DNA of 55,747 nt from JBBFMJ01 sp037441225. Its GTDB lineage: Bacteria; Acidobacteriota; Thermoanaerobaculia; UBA2201. Positions within the stretch are counted from its first letter, which is position 1. Every line of letters starts with the position of its first letter. A model generated the notes under the pieces. The model did not search any database. It was not told where the DNA came from and saw nothing but the letters and a program-made list of their open reading frames with translations. The DNA lies in NCBI GenBank assembly GCA_037441225.1, contig JBBISU010000018.1:1-55747 (forward strand), in the 5' to 3' direction. The position numbers were made by a program, and so were the translations under genes. Shown here one piece after another: positions 26,049-33,994 of the stretch.

Positions 26049-26875
26049 TAGAAGTTAAAAATTTATCAAAAAGTTTTGGAAAATTAAAGGTTTTAAAGGA
26101 CTTAAATTTTAAGATTGAAGAAGGAGAAATTGCTTTAATTTTAGGAAGAAATGGAGTGGGAAAAACAACTCTTTACAATCTGCTCTTAGGAAACCTCTTA
26201 AAAGATGAAGGGGAAATTTCAATATTTGGATTTAAACCAGAAAAAGACAGGGTTAAGATAAAGGAAATTGTAGGATTTATGCCAGAGGAAAACTATTTTT
26301 ATGAAAACTGGACTGTTGGAGAAAATTTGGATTTTATAAAAAGGTTTTTTAAAAATTGGGAAAAAGAAAAAGAAAAGGAACTTTTAGAAAAATTTAAGAT
26401 AAATCATAAACAAAAGATTTCAAACTTAAATAAAGGAGCAAAAAGAAAACTTTCTCTTCTTGTTTCACTCTGTCACAACTCAAAGGCATTTTTCTTTGAT
26501 GAACCTTTATCTGGAATTGACCCAATTTTTAGGGAAGAGATTTTATATTCAATCATTGAGGAAATCCAAAAAAGGGGTGGAACATTTTTGATTTCTTCCC
26601 ATTTCTTAGAAGAATTAGAAAACCTTGGGACTTATTTGATTTTTTTAAAAGATGGAAAAGTTTTAATTGAAGGAAAGTTTGAGGAGCTAAAAGAATCCTT
26701 TGGTATCCTTGAAATCTCTGAAGGTGAAAAATATCCAGAAAATTTGAGGGTCTTAGAAGAAAAAACTATTGGAAATAGAAAAATACTTCATTGCCAAAAA
26801 AAAGGCGAAGATATAAAATTCAATCAAATTTTAGAGCTTCAAGAACTCTTTAAAGTTTTGTTAAAAGAGGAATAA
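26045..26875 (+). CDS. ABC transporter ATP-binding protein
   Basis: 276 aa from the ATG at 26045, preceded by GGAGG and overlapping the GntR stop (ATGA). An in-frame ATG at 26033 is less likely because it lacks such a site. Walker A is GRNGVGKT (34-41) and Walker B is AFFFDEPLSGIDP. The signature is degenerate, LNKGAKRKL instead of LSGGQ, as in several exporter ATPases of the YtrB/CcmA type. It presumably energises the two permeases upstream. In YtrA-type systems export is often linked to cell-envelope stress; the substrate is unknown here. Confidence 0.93.
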   Translation: MIEVKNLSKSFGKLKVLKDLNFKIEEGEIALILGRNGVGKTTLYNLLLGNLLKDEGEISIFGFKPEKDRVKIKEIVGFMPEENYFYENWTVGENLDFIKRFFKNWEKEKEKELLEKFKINHKQKISNLNKGAKRKLSLLVSLCHNSKAFFFDEPLSGIDPIFREEILYSIIEEIQKRGGTFLISSHFLEELENLGTYLIFLKDGKVLIEGKFEELKESFGILEISEGEKYPENLRVLEEKTIGNRKILHCQKKGEDIKFNQILELQELFKVLLKEE

Positions 26876-26900
26876 GAAAAATTTCCTTTAAGTTCTTTTT

Positions 26901-27091
26901 TTATTCAAGGTCCTTTACTACCAGTTTATATTTTTTGTCTGCTTTTTTGTATTCAGCCCAGAGGGAATCTGCTTCATCGAGAATTGCTTGATACTTTTTT
27001 AGCAATTTCTTTTGGGACTCTGCTTTAATAGGGTTGTTGTAGAAAAAACAAAAAAAACAAAAAATAAAGATACTAAAAATTTTTTAAAAAT
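26901..27091 (-). pseudogene. Small exported helical protein, frame-broken or ATT-started
   Basis: On the minus strand AAGGAG precedes ATT TTT AAA AAA TTT, which opens a textbook signal peptide (FKKFLVSLFFVFFVFS) but no ATG, GTG or TTG. After runs of T, the convincing coding frame shifts by one nucleotide to NPIKAESQKKLLKKYQ and continues, charged and helical, to KLVVKDLE and a stop at 26901. The span is one nt short of a whole number of codons. Either a single T is missing in a T run plus an ATT start is used, or the gene is decaying. Confidence 0.45.
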
Positions 27092-27211
27092 AAAACTCCT
27101 TTCTTTAAATTTGATTTTAAAATATCAAAAATTTTTCATTTTCTCAAAGCCAATTTTCTTAGGCAAATCTCAATATTTGCCCAAAAATTACCCTTTTAAT
27201 TCCTTAAAATA

Positions 27212-27469
27212 AAAAAATATCGGATACCAAGCAATTCAAAAGCATTTACTAAATGTTTAAGTAAATCATATTGTTCTACAAGATAATCTCTTTACTATTT
27301 CTTTCTTAATTTTTTTTCGTCCCAGTCAGGATATATGCCTTGCATATAATTCGCTAATTGCTTCTTACATATTAAAAGAAATGGCAGGCCGTTGCTTGGA
27401 AGTTTTTGTTTTTAATATCTCAACCATCCACTCATCTAAAATTTCAATATTTCTTTTATAAATGTTCAT
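27212..27469 (-). pseudogene. Remnant of a small ORF plus nucleotidyltransferase pair
   Basis: From ATG at 27469 the minus strand encodes NIYKRNIEILDEWMVEILK, then stops. Shifted frames continue with KKQLANYMQGIYPDWDEKK and EIVKRLSCRTI, recalling a ~90-residue family ending RLSHGxI. This is followed in another frame by RDYLVEQYDLLKHLVNAFE and LLGIRYF, like the N-terminus of the stand-alone nucleotidyltransferases that accompany it. At least two frameshifts, and loss of the rest of the transferase, mark it as decayed. Family recognition is from memory of motifs. Confidence 0.5.
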
Positions 27470-27519
27470 TAGTTTTTAATAAAAAAAATGTGCTTTACTG
27501 TTAAATCTTTTTTATCCAT

Positions 27520-27756
27520 CTAATTTTCCTTTTTCTTTGTTAATTTAAAAAATTTATACTTTTTGCACTTTGGACAATATCCAAATATTCTTTTTCCCTT
27601 TGATGTTGCAAAAGCTCTTATCCCACCTGCTTCCCAAACTGACTTAGAATATCCACATTTATTACATTCAATAAACCATTTCTTGGATTCTTCCTCAATT
27701 TTTTGAAACCAGCTTTGGGGAAGTAGGAATTTCAAAATTTTCTGAACAGTACTCAT
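27520..27756 (-). CDS. Small zinc-ribbon protein, function unknown
   Basis: 78 aa from the ATG at 27756; an in-frame ATG at 27804 would add 16 residues (MQTNFFVYESVTLNYA) without family character. A hydrophobic N-terminus (KILKFLLPQSW) is followed by CNKCGYSKSVWEAGGIRAFA and CPKC, two CxxC pairs that should bind zinc. The SVWEAGGIR core recurs in uncharacterised small bacterial proteins. It stands alone between a decayed region and the PAP2 gene. Confidence 0.65.
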   Translation of the reverse strand: MSTVQKILKFLLPQSWFQKIEEESKKWFIECNKCGYSKSVWEAGGIRAFATSKGKRIFGYCPKCKKYKFFKLTKKKEN

Positions 27757-27861
27757 AGCATAATTTAGTGTAACACTTTCATAAACAAAAAAGTTTGTCT
27801 GCATCCCAAAAAAAAGTTAAAGAATAAAAAAGCAGGGGTTTGAAATATAAAAAATGAAATT

Positions 27862-28548
27862 TTAAAATATAAAGTTAATCCCATACTTCTTTTTTTCTAA
27901 CAATGGAAAAATTAGAAATTTTTTGTTTTTTTTATTAAAATTATGTACCATTTTGCTTAATAATATACCTGAAATTGCCCCAAATACAATATCTGAGGTC
28001 CAATGTTTTTCATCCAAAACCCTTGATGCAGAGCTGAGAAATGCAATTGAATAAAAAATAAATTTATAATTTGGATAAAATTGGCTTAAACAATTTGAAA
28101 TTGCCCAAGAATGAAGTGAATGACTTGAAGGAAAGGAATTTCCATCTTTAAAAAATTTGTGCGGATCGCCATTGCTTTTTAAAGGCCTTTTTCTTCCAAA
28201 GGTTTTTTGCAAAATTTTAACAGAAAAATCACTTAAAATATTTACTTCCAACAACTCAACTGACATTTCTTTTAAATAATCATTTTTGATAAATAATCCA
28301 AGCAATAATGAAGAAGAAGACAAATAAAATCCAGTGCTTCTCCTACCAAAGGGTTCAAAGTATTTACTTATTTCATCCTTTAAAAAGAATTTATGCCTTT
28401 GATTTTCATCATTTATAAATTTGTCCAAAGTAAATGAAAAAGACAGAGATACTATTGATTTGCAAACAAAATCACATCTTTTTTCTTTTGCAATACATTC
28501 AATAAAAAATACAAAATTTATTAAAAACAAAACTATTTTAATTTTCAT
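27862..28548 (-). CDS. PAP2-family membrane phosphatase
   Basis: 228 aa. The phosphatidate phosphatase / undecaprenyl-diphosphatase motifs are seen: KTFGRKRP (near-match to KX6RP, with Gln at the Lys position), FPSSHS with His143, and SRVLDEKHWTSD with His182 and Asp186. An N-terminal hydrophobic segment (1-19) could be a signal or anchor. It probably dephosphorylates a lipid phosphate in the envelope. It follows the SPFH/zinc-ribbon gene by 9 nt at the end of the divIVA-hutI operon. Confidence 0.87.
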   Translation of the reverse strand: MKIKIVLFLINFVFFIECIAKEKRCDFVCKSIVSLSFSFTLDKFINDENQRHKFFLKDEISKYFEPFGRRSTGFYLSSSSLLLGLFIKNDYLKEMSVELLEVNILSDFSVKILQKTFGRKRPLKSNGDPHKFFKDGNSFPSSHSLHSWAISNCLSQFYPNYKFIFYSIAFLSSASRVLDEKHWTSDIVFGAISGILLSKMVHNFNKKNKKFLIFPLLEKKKYGINFIF

Positions 28549-28557
28549 TATTTAACA

Positions 28558-29292
28558 TTAAATTTTTCTTCCACAATAAGGGCAGAACTTTGCAAATTCA
28601 GGAACTTCTTTTTGACAATTTGGACATTTATTTGATATTTTTTCACCACAAAAAGGGCAAAAAATTGCTTCCATTGGGATTTCTTTCTTACATTTATTAC
28701 AATAAACATTTTTTTTCTCTTCCACCTTTTCTTCAATAAAATTTCCACCAACTATATTGAATTTAATTAAATCCAATCCGAAACTTTTAAAGTTTAAATT
28801 TAGATTTCTTGAAATTTGTTCTTCTAATTTATCTTTACGAATTTCCTCTTCATTCTTCAAAAAATTTTGAAATTCATAAAAAATCAAATTCCTCAAAAAA
28901 TCTTCAAATTCTTCTGTTAAAAAAAATTGTTTTTGCATAATTAAATTTTCAATAAAACTTTTCCCATTTTCTATTGAAAAATCAACTGTTCCATATCCTT
29001 TTATGTATATTAAAGACAAATTTTTGTCCTTAAATTGTATTGGTTCTAAGGTTCCCCATTTTTTTTGAAAATTTTTTTTATTTAAAAAAACTGCAAAACC
29101 ATTAAACAAATCAATTATTGAATTTGTTCCAGTCCTCAAATTTTTTATAACTTTCTTATTTTCCACAAGAAAGCCCTCTTGCCCTTCTGAAACTTTAATT
29201 ATCATATCAGGGAAAAAACTCCCCTCACCCCCTTGTGGGTACAAAAAAAATATTTCCTCTGATGTAAATTTATGCTCAATTAAGCTTTCCAT
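28558..29292 (-). CDS. SPFH-like protein with C-terminal double zinc ribbon
   Basis: 244 aa. The N-terminal ~190 residues resemble the SPFH-related virion-core/YdjI-type domain (IIKVSEGQEGFLVENKKV, GTVDFSIENGKSFIENL). The C-terminus carries two zinc ribbons: CNKCKKEIPMEAIFCPFCG and CPNCQKEVPEFAKFCPYCG. Members often act with membrane or stress-response complexes, but no fixed function is known. It overlaps hutI by 13 nt. No membrane anchor is visible. Confidence 0.8.
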   Translation of the reverse strand: MESLIEHKFTSEEIFFLYPQGGEGSFFPDMIIKVSEGQEGFLVENKKVIKNLRTGTNSIIDLFNGFAVFLNKKNFQKKWGTLEPIQFKDKNLSLIYIKGYGTVDFSIENGKSFIENLIMQKQFFLTEEFEDFLRNLIFYEFQNFLKNEEEIRKDKLEEQISRNLNLNFKSFGLDLIKFNIVGGNFIEEKVEEKKNVYCNKCKKEIPMEAIFCPFCGEKISNKCPNCQKEVPEFAKFCPYCGRKI

Positions 29293-30527
29293 ATTATCTT
29301 TCCCTTTGAGATTGTATATTTTAAAAAATTATCTCCATAATAGTAAAAGAAATCAAGGTAATGTTCCATTTCAAACAAATTTAAATCTGCTTCTTTTCCT
29401 TCTTCAATTGTCCCTTTTTTATCACCTAAATCAAGGGCACAGGCAGAATTTATTGTTATTGAATTTATTGTCTCTTCTGGCATAAGTCCTAAAAGGTAAA
29501 CACCTAATTTTGCAATAAACTGGATATTTTGGGTAGGTGATGAACCAGGGTTATAATCTGTTGCAAGGGCAATTGGAACATTATATTTTTTAAATTTATC
29601 AATTGGTGGGAGATTTTTGCTTTTTAAGAAAAACTGAACACCTGGAAGAAGGACTGCAATAATTTTGTTTTTTCCCATAAGTTTTAAACCCTCCTCAGAA
29701 GGAAAGGCAAGGTGTTCTGCTGATATGCATTTAAGAAGCCCTGCAACTTTAGCCCCCCCTGATTCTGAAAACTCATCTGAATGGACTTTTAATTTTAACC
29801 CAAATTCCCTTGCTTTTTTTAAAATCAATATTGTTTCTTCTTCTGTAAATACACCTATTTCACAAAAAACATCACAAAACTTGGCTAAATTTTCCTTTGC
29901 AACCTTTGGAATTATTTCATTTATTATCAAATCAATATAACCATCCCTATTTTTTTTAAATTCAGGGGGTATCTCATGGGCAGACATAAGTGTTGGAACA
30001 ATTTCAATTGGTGATCTTTCTTTTAATTCTTTAATAACTTTTAATTGTTTTAATTCATCCTTTAAATTCAAGCCATACCCACTCTTTATTTCAATAGTAG
30101 TTGTTCCATAAGAAATTGATTTATTTAATTTTCTCAGACTTTCTTCTAATAAATTATCAAAGGAAATTTTTCTTGTTGCCTTTAAAGTTGATAAAATTCC
30201 CCCACCCTTCTTTGCAATTTCCATATAGGGAATACCCTTTAATTTTAAATAAAACTCATTCCTCCTTTGACCTCCAAAAACCAGATGGGTATGACAATCA
30301 ATAAAACCAGGGAAAGCAATTAACTCTTTGCAATCAATTTCCTTTGCTTTTTTTACTTCTGGAAATTTTTTTAAAATCTTATCTTTTTTATCAAAGCAAA
30401 AAATCATCCCATTTTTTATAAAAATGGAATAATTTTTAAAGATCTTTATTTTTTTTTGTTTTTCTCCTGACAATGGTTTGTTTCCAAAGGAAGTTACAAT
30501 CTGTTTTATATCCTTTAAAAAAAGCAT
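29280..30527 (-). CDS. hutI: Imidazolonepropionase
   Basis: 415 aa metal-dependent amidohydrolase that opens 4-imidazolone-5-propanoate in histidine degradation. The metal-binding DCHTHLVFGG (His79/His81), the KSGYG segment, LKVHSDEF, SAEHLA and ATDYNPGSSPT motifs are all in place and the length is typical. hutH, hutU and hutG are absent from this window, so the rest of the pathway must be elsewhere or the enzyme works differently. It lies between divIVA (1-nt gap) and the SPFH gene (13-nt overlap). Confidence 0.94.
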   Translation of the reverse strand: MLFLKDIKQIVTSFGNKPLSGEKQKKIKIFKNYSIFIKNGMIFCFDKKDKILKKFPEVKKAKEIDCKELIAFPGFIDCHTHLVFGGQRRNEFYLKLKGIPYMEIAKKGGGILSTLKATRKISFDNLLEESLRKLNKSISYGTTTIEIKSGYGLNLKDELKQLKVIKELKERSPIEIVPTLMSAHEIPPEFKKNRDGYIDLIINEIIPKVAKENLAKFCDVFCEIGVFTEEETILILKKAREFGLKLKVHSDEFSESGGAKVAGLLKCISAEHLAFPSEEGLKLMGKNKIIAVLLPGVQFFLKSKNLPPIDKFKKYNVPIALATDYNPGSSPTQNIQFIAKLGVYLLGLMPEETINSITINSACALDLGDKKGTIEEGKEADLNLFEMEHYLDFFYYYGDNFLKYTISKGKIIWKA

Positions 30528-30528
30528 A

Positions 30529-31023
30529 TTATAAAATCTTTGGAGTTACAATTGAATCTATTTCTTTTTGCCTTTCCTTTTCTTCCTTTAAAAAATTTGC
30601 TAATCTTTCAAGCATTTGCTCTAAATCAAGAATATATCTCTGCCTTAAAAATTTTAATTCCTTTAAACCCTGATCCATTGTATTTAATTTTTGCAATGCC
30701 TGTTGCGAAATCTTTTCAGCTGAAAGTTCTGCTTCTTTTATTATAAGTTCTGCTTCCCTTTCTGCTTGTTCTTTTATTTCCTTTGACATTTTTTGTGCTG
30801 TTAAAAGAGTATCCTTTAATATTTGTTCCCTTTTCATAAATTCAGAGACCTGCTGGGACAAGTTTTGAACCTGTGATTTTAATTCTTCCCTTTCTTTTAA
30901 AAGATACTCCAATTGCTCTGATAATGACATTAAAAATGTCTTGACTTCTTCTGGATCAAAGCCCTTTTTTACAATTGGAAAAGACATCTGCTGAATCTCC
31001 ATTGGACTCCATTTAAAACTCAT
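30529..31023 (-). CDS. DivIVA-domain protein
   Basis: 164 aa. The N-terminal lipid-binding DivIVA motif (MEIQQMSFPIVKKGFDPEEVKTFL) is followed by a long coiled coil to about residue 150. DivIVA proteins mark negatively curved membrane at poles and septa and recruit other proteins. It heads the operon, with AGGAGG before the ATG. In diderms with this gene its role is usually in division or polarity; its exact partner here is unknown. Confidence 0.88.
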   Translation of the reverse strand: MSFKWSPMEIQQMSFPIVKKGFDPEEVKTFLMSLSEQLEYLLKEREELKSQVQNLSQQVSEFMKREQILKDTLLTAQKMSKEIKEQAEREAELIIKEAELSAEKISQQALQKLNTMDQGLKELKFLRQRYILDLEQMLERLANFLKEEKERQKEIDSIVTPKIL

Positions 31024-31090
31024 AGAAACCTCCTAAAATAAATATTACCTAATAATTTTAACACTTTTAAAAGAAATTTTTCAAAAAACC

Positions 31091-31522
31091 TTATACGAAC
31101 CTAACCGTTCCAAGGGGATAAGGAAAGGATGGTTCCTTTGAAGGAAGGGATCTGTGCAAGAATGTAATTTTAAATTCATCATTTTTCTTTTCCAAAATTA
31201 AAGATATTATAAAAAAATCTGTCTTTTCTTTCCCTTTTAAAGTTATTGTTACTTCATTTTCTTCTACAAATAGATAAACTTTGTCTTTTTCAATTTCTTT
31301 TTCAAAAATCTTTTTCCTTTTTGCTTTAAAGGATTCAAAAGTTATTGTTTGTGCTTTTAGATATTTTGAAATTGTATCCCAGCCCCTCCACACCTCATCT
31401 CTATCAGAGCCAATATATAATAAATCATCATCCTGCCAGAAGCATTCCTTCATAAGTTCAAAATTTCCTTCTTCTTTTGCTTTAAAATATTTATCTACTA
31501 CTTTTCTTGCTTCATCAATCAT
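31091..31522 (-). CDS. NTF2-like (SnoaL/DUF4440-type) protein
   Basis: 143 aa. The cone-shaped NTF2 fold is suggested by ARKVVDKYFKAKEEGNFELMKECFWQD, then EVWRGWDTISKYLKA, and the strand-rich remainder ending in FLHRSLP. Such proteins bind small ligands or act as isomerases, but most are uncharacterised. AGGAGG precedes the ATG. It is separate from the divIVA operon (68-bp gap). Confidence 0.75.
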   Translation of the reverse strand: MIDEARKVVDKYFKAKEEGNFELMKECFWQDDDLLYIGSDRDEVWRGWDTISKYLKAQTITFESFKAKRKKIFEKEIEKDKVYLFVEENEVTITLKGKEKTDFFIISLILEKKNDEFKITFLHRSLPSKEPSFPYPLGTVRFV

Positions 31523-31550
31523 ACAACCTCCTATTATTTTTTATCAAATT

Positions 31551-31579
31551 TTTCAAAAAAAATCAAATTTTGTTATAAT
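31551..31579 (+). promoter_or_regulatory. Promoter of yjbQ, leaderless
   Basis: TTTCAA (31551-31556), 17 nt, TATAAT (31574-31579), then exactly 6 nt to the ATG at 31586. No Shine-Dalgarno sequence. Confidence 0.6.
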
Positions 31580-31585
31580 TCTATT

Positions 31586-31993
31586 ATGTTTTATGAGTTT
31601 GAAATTAGAACAAAAGAAGAAGAAGAAATAATTGATATTACTGAAAAAGTAGTTGAAATAATAAAAAAATCAAAGGTTTCTGAAGGGTTTGCCCTTATTT
31701 TTGTTCCCCATGCCACAGCAGGTATTATTTTAAATGAAAGTGCTGATCCAAATATCAAAACTGATTTTTTAAAAACAATTGAAAAATTCATTCCAAAAAG
31801 AGCAAATTATTTGCATGATAGGATAGACTCAAATGCAGCTGCCCATATAAAAAGTGCATTGATTGGCTCTTCTCTAACAATTCCAATTAAAGATGGAAAT
31901 CTGCTCCTTGGAACCTGGCAATCAATTATGTTTTGTGAATTTGATGGACCAAGAAACAAAAGAACAATTATAGTTAAAATTATTTCAGATTAA
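31586..31993 (+). CDS. yjbQ: YjbQ / UPF0047 family protein
   Basis: 135 aa, full length for the family. The conserved FVPHATAGIILNESADPNI, the central LHDRIDSNAAAHIKSALIG and the C-terminal GTWQSIMFCEFDGPRNKRTI are diagnostic. YjbQ proteins have a low thiamine-phosphate synthase activity in vitro; the physiological role is unsettled. The transcript appears leaderless. It converges with the radical SAM gene, and their 3' ends overlap by 9 nt. Confidence 0.92.
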   Translation: MFYEFEIRTKEEEEIIDITEKVVEIIKKSKVSEGFALIFVPHATAGIILNESADPNIKTDFLKTIEKFIPKRANYLHDRIDSNAAAHIKSALIGSSLTIPIKDGNLLLGTWQSIMFCEFDGPRNKRTIIVKIISD

Positions 31994-32740
31994 CTTTTCT
32001 GGTATTCCATTAGGATTGTAAGCAATTTTAGGCAAAATATTTGCTTTCTTTAATCTTTCCTTTACAATTGGATATAAAAAGACATATTCTTCTTCAAAAT
32101 TTTTTAAAATTTTATTAGAAATCTTTTTTAATTTTTCTTTTAAATTTATTATATTTTCTTCTTTGCTAAAAGAAAGCATAACTGCTAAATTAAACCTTAA
32201 ATTAAAATCTGCTAAATTTTTTAAATTTTCTATTACTAAATCAAAGGTTTCAGGGATTGCTCCTGTCAAAGTTGAAAACTCATCTCTTTCAGTTCCTTTT
32301 AATGAAACTCTTATGCGCAAATTTTTGAAGTTTTTTAAATCTTTTATATAATTCAAATCCAAAAGTGTCCCATTTGTTTCAAGGATAAATAAATAATTTT
32401 CTTTTGATAAAATTTCAAGCAATTTTAATAAATGGCTTTTCCCAATTGTGGGTTCATTCCCACTCAATCTTAATAAATGATAATTGTTCTTCCTTGCACA
32501 TCTTATCAACTCCTCTGCCACTTTTTCTGGTGTATAAAAATTTCCAAGCTTTGATGGATTATCCCTTGGCTCGCCAAACCAGCAAAAAGCACATTTTAAA
32601 TTGCAACCTAAACAATCAGCAGTAGAAATTCCTCCATACCACCGTCCGCCTCTTCCCAAACGATAATATTTCCTTCCATCTCCTTTAATAACAAGTTTTT
32701 CAACTTCCTTTGCTTTTTCTATAGGATCAAAAATTTCCAT
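31985..32740 (-). CDS. Radical SAM protein
   Basis: 251 aa. The SAM-binding cluster is CNLKCAFC (C46-x3-C50-x2-C53) with an extra Cys43 just before (CLGC). RLSGNEPTIGK is the GE-like SAM motif and FILETNGTLLDL follows. A GRGGRWYGGIS stretch precedes the cluster. It resembles small activase-like or uncharacterised archaeal/bacterial radical SAM proteins. No substrate can be assigned. TAAAAT ends 6 nt before its ATG, so it is probably leaderless. Confidence 0.85.
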   Translation of the reverse strand: MEIFDPIEKAKEVEKLVIKGDGRKYYRLGRGGRWYGGISTADCLGCNLKCAFCWFGEPRDNPSKLGNFYTPEKVAEELIRCARKNNYHLLRLSGNEPTIGKSHLLKLLEILSKENYLFILETNGTLLDLNYIKDLKNFKNLRIRVSLKGTERDEFSTLTGAIPETFDLVIENLKNLADFNLRFNLAVMLSFSKEENIINLKEKLKKISNKILKNFEEEYVFLYPIVKERLKKANILPKIAYNPNGIPEKLI

Positions 32741-32782
32741 AAAATTATTTTAACATTTCTTTATTTATGATATAATTTAGAT
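32741..32782. promoter_or_regulatory. Divergent leaderless promoter pair
   Basis: In a 42-bp spacer, TAAAAT on the minus strand (32747-32752) lies 6 nt before the radical SAM ATG. On the plus strand TTTAAC (32749-32754), 16 nt and TATAAT (32771-32776) lie 6 nt before the ATG at 32783. The minus-strand -10 and plus-strand -35 overlap. Confidence 0.6.
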
Positions 32783-33858
32783 ATGAGTACTATATCAAAA
32801 ATATTAGAAAAAATACCTGAAGATTTAAGGCTCCCAATTTTTGAAGTTGTCTCTGCTTTAATTGAAGAGAAAAGAGAACAAATAGCAAAGGAAGAGATAT
32901 TAAAGGTTTGGGAATCAATTGAAAGATTATCAAAAGCACAAGAAAAATCAGAGGAAAAACTTGGAAAGTTAGAAGAAAAAATAGCAGAACTAGCAGAAGC
33001 ACAAAAGAAAACAGAAGAAAGGTTGTCTATTCTTGAAGTTAAAATGGCAGAACTTGCAGAAGCACAGAGGAAAACAGAAGAAAGATTAAATGAACTTGCA
33101 GAAGCACAAAAGAAAACAGAAGAAAGGTTGTCTATTCTTGAAGTTAAAATGGNNNNNNNNNNNNNNNNNNNNNNNNNNNNNNNNNNNNNNNNNNNNNNNN
33201 NNNNNNNNNNNNNNNNNNNNNNNNNNNNNNNNNNNNNNNNNNNNNNNNNNNNGCAGAAGCACAAAAGAAAACAGAAGAAAGGTTGTCTATTCTTGAAGTT
33301 AAAATGGCAGAACTTGCAGAAGCACAGAGGAAAACAGAAGAAAGATTAAATGAACTTGCAGAAGCACAAAGGAAAACAGAAGAAAGATTAAATGAACTTG
33401 CAGAAGCACAGAGGAAAACAGAAGAAGGGCTAAATAAATTAATAGGAGTTGTAAGAAGGATAGAAAAAATAGTAGGTGGGCATTCCCATACAATTGGGCA
33501 TACATTAGAAGATAAAGCAATATTAAAACTTCCAAAGATATTAAAAGAAAGGTATGGATTTGAAGTAGAAGGAAAACTAAAAAGAGGTTTTTTGGAAAAT
33601 GACAAAGGGGAAGAGGAAGAAATGAATTTATATGGTTATGCTAAAAAGGATGGAGAGAGGTATTTTATAATAGGAGAAGGCAAAAGTAGATTTTCAAAGG
33701 AGGACCTAAAGGATTTTGAAAATAAATTAAAGAGATTCAAAGGGAAAGGCACACAATTCCCAATAATAATCACTTACATATTTTCTTCAAAAAAAGTAGA
33801 AGAAGAAGCAAAAAAGAAAGGTATAAATGTTTTTATAAGCTATGAACTGGAAGAGTGA
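32783..33858 (+). CDS. Coiled-coil DUF3782-like protein with PD-(D/E)XK-type C-terminus, interrupted by a gap
   Basis: An N-terminal helical part (1-75) is followed by tandem heptad repeats built from 14-residue (ELAEAQRKTEERLN) and 21-residue (with LSILEVKMA) units. The C-terminal domain has GEGKSRFSKEDLKDF, an E-x-K nuclease-like motif, as in DUF3782. A run of 100 N (33153-33252) lies in the repeats. The frames before and after it do not match for a 100-nt gap, but they rejoin if the missing length is 2 mod 3. One gene is therefore likely. Nuclease activity is untested. Confidence 0.75.
33153..33252. other. Assembly gap (100 N) in tandem repeats
   Basis: Exactly 100 N. The 55 nt before the gap are repeated exactly as the first 55 nt after it, which looks like two contigs sharing a k-mer-length end. 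The true repeat number is unknown. Confidence 0.98.
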
Positions 33859-33937
33859 AAAATAAAATTAAAAGTAAAATTTTTCACATCTAATGAAAAA
33901 ATAACAAATAGGAACTATAAATTCTTTTATAAAAATT

Positions 33938-33966
33938 TTGTCTTATTTTTTAAAAAATGCTATAAT
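33938..33966 (+). promoter_or_regulatory. Promoter of the GWxTD-ribBA unit
   Basis: TTGTCT (33938-33943), 17 nt, and an extended -10, TGC-TATAAT (hexamer 33961-33966). A leader of about 25 nt with AAAGGAG follows before the ATG at 33995. Confidence 0.65.
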
Positions 33967-33994
33967 AATAAAAAATTATGAAAGGAGATTCCTT

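Noticed and set aside
27012..27212. Plus-strand 66-codon frame after the ABC ATPase
   Set aside because: It overlaps the minus-strand signal-peptide gene remnant, has no ribosome site and reads through AT-rich spacer.
28548..28751. Open frame of 67 codons on the minus strand
   Set aside because: It lies wholly within the SPFH/zinc-ribbon gene in another frame and its Lys/Val-rich product reflects the zinc-ribbon codons. No independent support.
32950..33430. CRISPR-like regular repeats
   Set aside because: The repeats are in-frame, contiguous and encode heptads of a coiled coil; there are no unique spacers. No CRISPR array was seen elsewhere.
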